Part shown: one piece after another, positions 1 through 6,290 of the stretch | How the letters are laid out: the number at the start of each line of letters is the position of its first letter | How positions within the stretch are numbered: position 1 is the stretch's first letter | DNA from: Saprospiraceae bacterium | GTDB lineage: Bacteria; Bacteroidota; Bacteroidia; Chitinophagales; Saprospiraceae | DNA: 17,717 nucleotides | Direction of reading: 5' to 3' | Assembly (NCBI GenBank): GCA_020849825.1 | Contig: JADZFP010000048.1 | Span: 1 to 17,717, forward strand | Translations under genes and position numbers: made by a program | The notes under the pieces: generated by a model | Seen by the model: only the letters and a program-made list of their open reading frames with translations | What the model was told of the DNA's origin: nothing | Database searches by the model: none

Positions 1-67
1 TCACCCTGTACAAAAACAACGCAGCATATGACCCTCATTACTACTTAAATAATCAGCCTAAACAAAA

Positions 68-91
68 TAGGCAGGAACTAAGTCCTGCCTA
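68..91. terminator. Hairpin, terminator-like on the minus strand
   Basis: A perfect 9-bp stem (68-76 pairs with 83-91) closes a 6-nt loop. On the minus strand it is followed by a T-rich tract (complement of 60-68), so it resembles an intrinsic terminator for leftward transcription, perhaps for the minus-strand gene ending at 421. On the plus strand no T-run follows. A second, weaker 5-bp hairpin lies at 100-113 and a T-run at 139-146. No gene is visible in 1-175. Confidence 0.4.
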
Positions 92-175
92 AACTGCATA
101 GCCCCAAAGGGCTTGCTTATCTGATTGAAAATCTACTATTTTTTTTGCAAAACTTCTTGTTATTGCACACAGCAC

Positions 176-384
176 CTCTGCGTCTCTGCGTGCAATAAGA
201 ACTGCGCCCTTTGCTCCTTTGCGCCCTTCGCGTGAAACAAAAGCCTTTGCGTCTCTGCGTGCAATAAGAACTGCGCCCTTTGCTCCTTTGCGCCCTTCGC
301 GTGAAACAAAAGCCTTTGCATCTCTGCGTGCAATAAAAACTTCGCGCCCTTCGCGTGAAACAAAAGCCCCTCTCCGTGCAATTT
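176..384. repeat. 69-bp tandem repeat of a dispersed intergenic repeat family
   Basis: The block CGTCTCTGCG recurs at 181 and 250, and as CATCTCTGCG at 319, so the period is 69 bp. Two units are almost identical, the third lacks about 15 bp of its middle, and a fourth is only a remnant ending near 384. Each unit joins a CTCTGCGTCTCTGCGTG half to a half containing GCGCCCTTCGCGTGAAAC. The same two half-motifs recur at 8635-8820. Open frames across it (FHAKGAK- and HAETQR-like peptides) come from the repeat and are not treated as genes. No terminal repeats or transposase are present, so the mechanism of spread is unknown. Confidence 0.85.
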
Positions 385-420
385 TATCAGGCAGCGTTTT
401 GAGTACCCCTTCCGCTCAAC

Positions 421-2235
421 TCACCGCACCAGGGTCACATCGCCTTTGAACCACTGTTTTGCCCCGTCGCGAAAAGCCACTTCCGCAGCGTATAAAAAGA
501 CGCCCGGAGCCAGTTTTTCCCCGTGCGAACGACCGTCCCATGCCGGTCCTGTTTCATTGGGGGAAAAATCATACGCTTCGAACACCAGGGCGCCCCAGTA
601 ATCGTACACCTGCAGCGAAAGCACTTTTTCGACGTCCTCCCCGCCATAAATGCGGAATTCGCCGTTCAGCGTACCAGCCTCGTCGGGGCGAAAAGCATTG
701 GGAATGAACATGTAACGTTCTTTATTGACCGTCACCACCCGCTCGTCGGCAGCCTCGCAACCGGCCGAATCGCGCACCATGACCTCATAGCGGAAAGAAG
801 CCGGCGCCATGTACCAGCAACTATCACAAGCCATGGTTTGCAGCACATTAGGCGTGACGAGCAGTTCGGCTTTGCGCGCAGGATCGCTCAGCGCTTCGTC
901 GCTCCACAGTTGAATGGTTTGACCGAGGTGAATGGTTGTGTCTTCGCCGAGGTTGACCAGCAGTTCGTCGGGCTGGGGCAGGTACAGCAAGGAGTCCCAG
1001 CGGCAGCCGTCGGCGCCTTCGATCGTAAGCAGATAGTTGCCCGTGGCCAAAAATGAATATTCGGCGGCCGGACCAAGAGGAAGTTCGTTGAGCGAAGTCA
1101 GGAATGGCTCGGTGCCGCCGAACACCTGATTAATCGTAATAACCCCGTTTTTTTCGCCGTAACAGCGCACGGGTGTCAGGGTCAGGTCGACGCTGTCGGG
1201 CACCAGCGGCGCGCCGACGACCACGCTGTCGGTCGAAGAGCAACCGTTGAGGGCATTGCTGACCACGACGGTATAGGTACCCACCGAATCGAGCACTGGT
1301 TCGGGGCTGTCGGCGCCATCGACAAGCCGGCCGTCGGTAGTCGACCATTCGTAGCGGTAATCGCCGTTGGGATGCACTTTTACATGGAGGGTGGTCAGAT
1401 CGCTGACGCAGGAGAGGCCTGCCAGTGAATCGAGGGTGAGCACCGGGCGGTATTCGTCGCCGAGAATGACCACGCCGGAAGCCGCGGAATTGCCCTGGTT
1501 GCAGCCGTTGACGGGTTGCACTGCGATTTGGCCGCCGGTGTTGCCGATGGTAATTTCGACCGATACGCCTTCGGGGGCAGGCACGGTGACGGGTACGGGG
1601 TCGCCGTTGACGAGGGTGCCCGGGGGACCGTTCCACACATAGCCGCCTGCGCCCGGCACGGCCGGGGTGGCAAAGGTGAACGTCGCGCCGGGGCACATTT
1701 CACTCGGCCCTTGTACTTGTGCGGCATTGCCGATAGGGGGCGAGTACACCGCTGTGGGCGGGCTGACATTGAGGTTAAAATTGCAAAAATCGCCCGCAAA
1801 CCCGTCGACAAGCAGGAAATACTGTTTGCCCGGCGTGAGGCTCGAACTCACGGTAATGGGCAGGGCCGCGCCATCGACCTGTCCTTCACCGCAGTCGAGC
1901 GGGGGACTGTCGCAGTCGTCGTACAGGGCCAGTTGCATGCCGTGCCCTTCGAGGCAGTTGGAAGCCGTGATGGTGATGGCGACGTTGGGTTCGCCGGCGA
2001 TGAAGCCGAACCACTGGGCATTTTCAAGGGTGCCGCAAAAGCCGTTGGCTGTAGACTGGTAATAGCCGTCGTTGGAGCCGGAAAAGCCGTTGAGGGAGCA
2101 GGCGTTGCAGATCTCGTCGCAAAAAGAGGAGCCGCCGCCGGGGCCGGGCGTGCAGGGGTAAAAGTCTGAATTCTGGGCAGGTAAAAACGCCGAAAAGGAA
2201 AGCAGGACGGAGAAGAGGATTAGTTTGTTTCCCAT
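421..2235 (-). CDS. Exported protein with gliding-motility/T9SS C-terminal domain
   Basis: The 604-aa product starts with a clear signal peptide (about residues 1-21, ending in LPAQ). Residues about 25-165 are Cys-rich and resemble the pre-peptidase/jelly-roll N-terminal domain common in Saprospiraceae surface proteins, with WFGF and ALYDDC motifs. The middle, about 170-500, looks like PKD/Ig-like beta-sandwich repeats. The last 100 residues, from FIPNAFRPDEAGTLNGEF to GDVTLVR, match the gliding-motility-associated C-terminal domain (CHU_C, TIGR04131 type) that sends proteins through the type IX secretion system. It is therefore expected outside the cell or on its surface. No enzymatic motif is seen, so it may be an adhesin or a structural protein. 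The start at 2235 is chosen because the signal peptide begins directly there. It diverges from the peptidase gene. Confidence 0.88.
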   Translation of the reverse strand: MGNKLILFSVLLSFSAFLPAQNSDFYPCTPGPGGGSSFCDEICNACSLNGFSGSNDGYYQSTANGFCGTLENAQWFGFIAGEPNVAITITASNCLEGHGMQLALYDDCDSPPLDCGEGQVDGAALPITVSSSLTPGKQYFLLVDGFAGDFCNFNLNVSPPTAVYSPPIGNAAQVQGPSEMCPGATFTFATPAVPGAGGYVWNGPPGTLVNGDPVPVTVPAPEGVSVEITIGNTGGQIAVQPVNGCNQGNSAASGVVILGDEYRPVLTLDSLAGLSCVSDLTTLHVKVHPNGDYRYEWSTTDGRLVDGADSPEPVLDSVGTYTVVVSNALNGCSSTDSVVVGAPLVPDSVDLTLTPVRCYGEKNGVITINQVFGGTEPFLTSLNELPLGPAAEYSFLATGNYLLTIEGADGCRWDSLLYLPQPDELLVNLGEDTTIHLGQTIQLWSDEALSDPARKAELLVTPNVLQTMACDSCWYMAPASFRYEVMVRDSAGCEAADERVVTVNKERYMFIPNAFRPDEAGTLNGEFRIYGGEDVEKVLSLQVYDYWGALVFEAYDFSPNETGPAWDGRSHGEKLAPGVFLYAAEVAFRDGAKQWFKGDVTLVR

Positions 2236-2531
2236 GGGAACCGGTTATTGAAAGATGGACAAATGCCGATACCGGTTCAGCGAATACGCGAAACGACGAA
2301 TATTAGATGGCAACCGGTAGCGGGATGAGGGATTAAATTGATGTTGCATTAACGTCTCTTGCTTTTTTGCATTGCCCAATTCAAGGGCTAAACACAAAAT
2401 TTAACCTTAAAAAGGTAGAAACAGGACCTGCGTCATTTGCTGAAGAAATGTCGATACCCGCCGTTCGTCGGTTGCCGGCAAATCATGCCTCCGCTGCCGC
2501 TACATTCGCTTTAATTAAAAATGACATTCAC
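2236..2531. promoter_or_regulatory. Divergent intergenic region with three ACCGGT sites
   Basis: This 296-bp gap separates divergently transcribed exported-protein genes and should hold both promoters. ACCGGT occurs at 2240-2245, 2271-2276 and 2313-2318; the first two also form an 8-bp inverted repeat (GAACCGGT ... ACCGGTTC). The spacings of 31 and 42 bp are close to three and four helical turns, as for a protein binding one face of the DNA, but chance is not excluded. TACATTCG at 2501-2508 is a one-mismatch match to the Bacteroidota -7 element upstream of the peptidase start. An open frame runs in from 2367, but that extension has no signal-peptide logic. Confidence 0.3.
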
Positions 2532-3686
2532 ATGAAACAATTACTTCTCCTCGCCGCACTTCTGTTCGCGGCATTCGTACTGCCCGCCCAGGAATTGCCG
2601 GGCGAGCTCAACGGCTACAAATTCACCGTCATGAAATCGGTGCAGACCACCCCGGTGCAAAACCAGTTCAAATCCGGCACCTGCTGGGTCTACTCGGCCA
2701 ACTCTTTTTTTGAAAGCGAACTGCTCCGCATGGGCAAAGGCAAGGTCGACCTTAGCGAAATGTACATCGTGCGCGCCGGCTACCTCGAGCGCGGCGAAAA
2801 CTACGTCCGCCGCCAGGGCGCTACCGCTTTCGGTCAGGGCGCCGAAACCCACGACGTGCTCAACATCGTGCGCGAATACGGCCTCGTGCCGCAGTCGGCC
2901 TATACCGGTTTCCCGGCTGGCCAGGACAAACCCGTACACGGTGAAATGGAAGCCGTGCTCAAAGCCATGCTTGACGCCGTCATCAAAATGCCCGACGGCA
3001 AACTGAGCAACCAGTGGAAAGCCGCTTACGCAGGCGCGCTCGACGGGTACATGGGCGCTCCGCCGGCCAAATTCACCGTCAATGGCAAGGAGTTTACCCC
3101 GCAATCCTACGCTCAGAGTCTGGGTATCAACCTCGACAACTACGTGGCCCTGAGTTCCTATACCCACCACCCGTACTACCAGCCCTTCGTGCTGGAAGTG
3201 TCGGACAACTGGTCGAACGGCATGTTCTACAACCTGCCGCTCGACGAATTCACCCAGGTGGCCGACAATGCCGTCAACAACGGTTATTCGATCGTGTGGG
3301 CCAGCGACGTGTCGGAAAAAACATTCTCCGCCAAGGAAGGCCTCGCCGTTTGGCCCCAGACCGCCTGGGCCGATATGACCCAGGAGGAAAAAGACAACTG
3401 GGCCAAAACGCCGGGCAAAGAAAAATGGGTGACGCCCGAAGAGCGCCAGCAAGGCTTCGACGAGCTCACGACCACCGACGACCACGGCATGCACATCACC
3501 GGCGCCGCTACCGACCAGAACGGTACGAAATACTACATCGTGAAAAACTCCTGGGGCACCGACGTAAACAAAAACACGGGCGGCTACCTCTACGTTTCGC
3601 AGCCCTATTTCCGCGCCAAAACCATGTCGATGCTGGTGCATAAAGATGCCATTCCGGCTACGATCCGGCAGAAAATGCGGATTTGA
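2532..3686 (+). CDS. Exported C1-family cysteine peptidase (bleomycin hydrolase/PepC-like)
   Basis: Starting at 2532 gives a 384-aa protein with a textbook signal peptide (residues 1-20, MKQLLLLAALL ... LPAQ). The longer frame from 2367 would bury this peptide behind 55 unlikely residues. The papain-fold catalytic set is complete: oxyanion Gln45 and nucleophile Cys51 in PVQNQFKSGTCW, His318 in DDHGMHITG, and Asn339 in VKNSWG. The spacing and the large insert between Cys and His fit the C1B group (aminopeptidase C/bleomycin hydrolase) rather than classical papain. It lacks a visible propeptide and is shorter than cytosolic PepC (about 440 aa). The likely role is peptide hydrolysis in the periplasm or outside the cell. 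No T9SS C-terminal domain is seen. It is followed by a strong terminator and is probably monocistronic. Substrate specificity cannot be read from the sequence. Confidence 0.9.
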   Translation: MKQLLLLAALLFAAFVLPAQELPGELNGYKFTVMKSVQTTPVQNQFKSGTCWVYSANSFFESELLRMGKGKVDLSEMYIVRAGYLERGENYVRRQGATAFGQGAETHDVLNIVREYGLVPQSAYTGFPAGQDKPVHGEMEAVLKAMLDAVIKMPDGKLSNQWKAAYAGALDGYMGAPPAKFTVNGKEFTPQSYAQSLGINLDNYVALSSYTHHPYYQPFVLEVSDNWSNGMFYNLPLDEFTQVADNAVNNGYSIVWASDVSEKTFSAKEGLAVWPQTAWADMTQEEKDNWAKTPGKEKWVTPEERQQGFDELTTTDDHGMHITGAATDQNGTKYYIVKNSWGTDVNKNTGGYLYVSQPYFRAKTMSMLVHKDAIPATIRQKMRI

Positions 3687-3726
3687 CCGGCAGGGGGGGG
3701 CGCGGTTTCGCGATCGGTCCCCCGAC

Positions 3727-3847
3727 GGCTGAAGCCGTGGGCTGAAAATCGATTCGGGGTGAATTCGATTTTCGGCTCACGGCTTTTTTACCAGAACGCC
3801 AATGGCCCCCAAAAACTACCGCCAATTATCCGCCTATGGCTTCAGCC
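3727..3847. repeat. REP-like inverted pair (REPIN-like) between peptidase and bshA
   Basis: GGCTGAAGCC at 3727-3736 is exactly inverted as GGCTTCAGCC at 3838-3847, and each copy is itself the core of a small hairpin (ACGGCT/AGCCGT and ATGGCT/AGCCAT). Two REP-like palindromes in inverted orientation about 120 bp apart resemble a REPIN. The terminator hairpin at 3733-3784 overlaps the first copy. No RAYT transposase is in the window. The rest of the 3687-3938 gap holds a run of eight G (3693-3700) and a CGCG/CGCG hairpin just after the peptidase stop. Confidence 0.5.
3733..3789 (+). terminator. Strong intrinsic terminator after the C1 peptidase
   Basis: Positions 3733-3752 pair with 3765-3784 in a 20-bp stem with only two G-T pairs and a 12-nt loop, followed directly by a run of T ending at 3789. 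This is a classical Rho-independent terminator in the plus direction, 47 nt after the peptidase stop. It separates that gene from bshA. Confidence 0.85.
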
Positions 3848-3938
3848 ATGCGCCCGGGATTCCGGAAAATCAGCAACCTTTGCCTGTAAGCCGTGTTATA
3901 AGCGCATCCTTCAAAGCCCAACACCCGACCCTCGTGAT

Positions 3939-5081
3939 ATGAAAATCGGCATTGTCTGTTACCCGACCTATGGCGGTTCGGGCGTCGTAGCCACCGAACT
4001 CGGCATGGGCCTCGCCCGCCGGGGGCACGAAATTCACTTCATTACCTATCGCCGACCGGTCCGGCTGGCGCATTTCCACGAAAACGTCTTTTACCACGAA
4101 GTCGACAACGAAGACTACCCGCTCTTCGAATACCCGCCTTACGACACTGCCCTGGCTTCGACCATCGTAGATGTGGTGCAATACCACAACCTCGACCTGC
4201 TGCACGTCCACTACGCCATTCCGCACGCTGCCGTAGCCTATATGGCCAAAAAAATACTGCTGACACAGGGTCGTTACCTGCCGGTGGTCACCACCCTGCA
4301 CGGCACCGACATCACCCTGGTGGGCAACAACCGCAGCTTCGCCCCGGTGGTGGAGTTCAGTATCAACAAAAGCGACGGGGTCACCTCCGTTTCGCAAAAC
4401 CTCAAAGACGATACCTTGCGGCTGTTCAACGTCGAACGCGACATCAGGGTGATTTACAATTTCATTGATTTTGAACGGTTTAAAAAGGTCAACAAAGACC
4501 ACTTCAAAACCATTCTGGCCCCCGAGGGCGAGCGTATCCTCGTGCATACGTCCAACTTCCGCCGCGTCAAACGCGTGGAAGACGTGATTCATATTTTCAA
4601 ACTCGTACACGACGCCCTGCCCTGCCGCTTGCTCATGGTGGGCGACGGCCCCGAGCGATCCAACGCCGAACGCCTCTGCCGCGAACTCGGTATCGGCGCC
4701 GATGTGCGCTTTTTGGGCAAACAGGACGCCATTGAAGAACTGCTGGCGATCTGCGACCTCTTTATCATGCCCTCCGAAAGCGAAAGTTTCGGCCTCGCTG
4801 CCCTCGAAGCCATGGCCTGCGAAGTGCCTGTCGTCTCCTCCAACGGCGGCGGTCTGCCGGAGGTCAATATTCAGGGCGTTACCGGCTTTCTCAGCGACGT
4901 AGGCGATGTGGCCGACATGGCCCGCAATGCCATTCGCCTGCTCAGCGACGACGAAATGCTGCAGCAATTTCGCAAAAACGCCCTGGCGCAGGCCCGTCGT
5001 TTCGATATTCACAACATCCTCCCCGAATACGAAGCCTACTACGCCGAAGTGCTGGAAAAAAGCTCGATCAAAGTGGAGTAA
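3939..5081 (+). CDS. bshA: N-acetyl-alpha-D-glucosaminyl L-malate synthase BshA
   Basis: This 380-aa GT4 (GT-B fold) glycosyltransferase is predicted to transfer GlcNAc from UDP-GlcNAc to L-malate, the first step in bacillithiol synthesis, in the cytoplasm. BshA features are present: the N-terminal loop MKIGIVCYPTYGGSGVVATE (residues 1-20), HVHYAIPHA (89-97), TLHGTDITLVGN (119-130), NFIDFERF (174-181), a nucleotide-binding GDGPE (235-239), and the retaining-GT4 E-x7-E motif with Glu282 and Glu290 in SESFGLAALEAM. The length matches the family (about 375-380). The start at 3939 is chosen because homologues begin at MKIG; upstream frame from 3759 runs through the terminator and repeat. No bshB or bshC is adjacent. 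Bacteroidota may use bacillithiol or a methylated derivative of it; the end product is not decided by this gene. Confidence 0.95.
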   Translation: MKIGIVCYPTYGGSGVVATELGMGLARRGHEIHFITYRRPVRLAHFHENVFYHEVDNEDYPLFEYPPYDTALASTIVDVVQYHNLDLLHVHYAIPHAAVAYMAKKILLTQGRYLPVVTTLHGTDITLVGNNRSFAPVVEFSINKSDGVTSVSQNLKDDTLRLFNVERDIRVIYNFIDFERFKKVNKDHFKTILAPEGERILVHTSNFRRVKRVEDVIHIFKLVHDALPCRLLMVGDGPERSNAERLCRELGIGADVRFLGKQDAIEELLAICDLFIMPSESESFGLAALEAMACEVPVVSSNGGGLPEVNIQGVTGFLSDVGDVADMARNAIRLLSDDEMLQQFRKNALAQARRFDIHNILPEYEAYYAEVLEKSSIKVE

Positions 5082-5104
5082 ACGGCAATTTTCACAACGC
5101 GGCA

Positions 5105-5125
5105 TTGGTTTATTCCGCTACTTTG
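5105..5125 (+). promoter_or_regulatory. Possible promoter of the TPR/beta-helix operon
   Basis: TACTTTG at 5119-5125 is near the Bacteroidota -7 consensus TAnnTTTG but one base short, and a TTG lies at 5105-5107. The spacing (11 bp) is too short for the usual -33 element, so an upstream T-rich tract at 5090-5095 may serve instead. It would give a leader of about 20 nt before the start at 5153. Confidence 0.3.
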
Positions 5126-5152
5126 CAGCCATACGAATCAGCAAACGACGTT

Positions 5153-6280
5153 ATGACTGCACTAAAAACAGCCTTTTCCTGCCTTTTTTTGCTTTGGACG
5201 CTGAGCGCCAAAGCCCAATCGATCGATGAGCGTATCAAGGAACTGTACGACCGCGACGCTTACGAAGAAATTCTCCAACTGGCGCCGACTGCCGGCAAAC
5301 TTAGCGACACCAGTCTGTTTATTGTCGGTCGCGCCTATTACAACCAGGACGATGAGGTAAATGCCCAGATTTATTTCAAACAAGCGACCGACCGCAACCC
5401 GAAATACGCTACCGCCTGGTTTTACCGCTCCCAGGCGGGTTATTTTTTAAAAGACAGCGCCGAGGCGTTTTCCTCTATTCACCGGGCTATCGCTATCGAC
5501 GCAAACAGACCCTTCTTCTGGTCGTGGAAAGGCGACCTTTACTACATCTGGAACAAACTGGACAGCGCCCTGATCTTTTACCAGCACGCCCTGACGCTGC
5601 CCGATTGCCCCGAACGCCCTTACGTGCAGATCGGCAACCTGCTCTCCGACATGGACCGCAATGCGGAGGCCATTGAAGCATTCAAAGTCGCCAAAACAAA
5701 GGTGGAGTCCGATTCGGACGAATACCTGGAATGCCTCTACAACATCGGGTTCCTGGGCTATCACGAGGGACAATTGCCGCTGGCGGAAAAATCGCTGAAA
5801 GAATTCCTGCTGCTGGCGCCTACTGAATACAGGGCTGTTTCGCTGTTGATTCAGGTCTACTACGCACAAAAACAATACGCCAACGGCGACGCCCTCAAAC
5901 CCATCCTGTATTCTGCCTGGCGGGCTAAAAAACTGCCGAAAAACATGTCCGAAGACTTTTGCATCGACCAGTTTAAATGGAACGGTCAGCGGGTCATGGT
6001 GTACGAGCGCTACGTCAGTTCGGGACTTTTGTATTACAAACACGTTTTTTACCTGTTCAATAAAGAAGGTAAAACCGAGTTGACCCTGCAAACCGAATCG
6101 AGCGCCGCGGTCAGATCCGGCGAATCCCACTACGTGCTGGGTATGGACAAAGGAAAAAAGCACTACACCTACATCCAGTTCCGGTTCCCGGAAGAACCCG
6201 ATTACGACGAATTGAAACAGGCCGTGATCGACGTGCTCGATGGAAAGGAAAAAGCCAGCTCATCGTCTGCCAGAAATTGA
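5153..6280 (+). CDS. Exported tetratricopeptide-repeat protein
   Basis: The chosen start gives 375 aa with a signal peptide (about residues 1-21, MTALKTAFSCLFLLWTLSAK then AQ). Residues about 25-240 are helical TPR-like repeats; recognisable units include the segments around AYYNQDDEVNAQIYFKQA, GDLYYIWNKLDSALIFYQHA and GNLLSDMDRNAEAIEAFKVA. The last 110 residues are not TPR and look like a mixed alpha/beta domain of unknown type, ending in a Ser-rich tail. The role is probably protein-protein interaction in the periplasm or at the cell surface. The next gene starts 10 nt after the stop, so the two are probably co-transcribed and may work together. An in-frame ATG at 5105 would place residues ahead of the signal peptide and overlaps a possible promoter, so it is not preferred. 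Confidence 0.82.
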   Translation: MTALKTAFSCLFLLWTLSAKAQSIDERIKELYDRDAYEEILQLAPTAGKLSDTSLFIVGRAYYNQDDEVNAQIYFKQATDRNPKYATAWFYRSQAGYFLKDSAEAFSSIHRAIAIDANRPFFWSWKGDLYYIWNKLDSALIFYQHALTLPDCPERPYVQIGNLLSDMDRNAEAIEAFKVAKTKVESDSDEYLECLYNIGFLGYHEGQLPLAEKSLKEFLLLAPTEYRAVSLLIQVYYAQKQYANGDALKPILYSAWRAKKLPKNMSEDFCIDQFKWNGQRVMVYERYVSSGLLYYKHVFYLFNKEGKTELTLQTESSAAVRSGESHYVLGMDKGKKHYTYIQFRFPEEPDYDELKQAVIDVLDGKEKASSSSARN

Positions 6281-6290
6281 ACCGCTCTTT

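Noticed and set aside
176..384. CRISPR array
   Set aside because: Units are contiguous and nearly identical over 69 bp, with no unique spacers and no cas genes.
160..449. Overlapping open frames on both strands giving FHAKGAK-, HAETQR- and PSRETKA-type peptides
   Set aside because: They are translations of the 69-bp tandem repeat, have repetitive sequence, and lack a plausible start or domain.
2367..2531. 55-residue N-terminal extension of the C1 peptidase, perhaps a propeptide
   Set aside because: It would lie before the signal peptide and has no conserved character; the ATG at 2532 gives a standard exported protein.
3870..5105. 411-codon minus-strand open frame opposite bshA
   Set aside because: It is an antisense shadow; bshA on the plus strand has complete family motifs.
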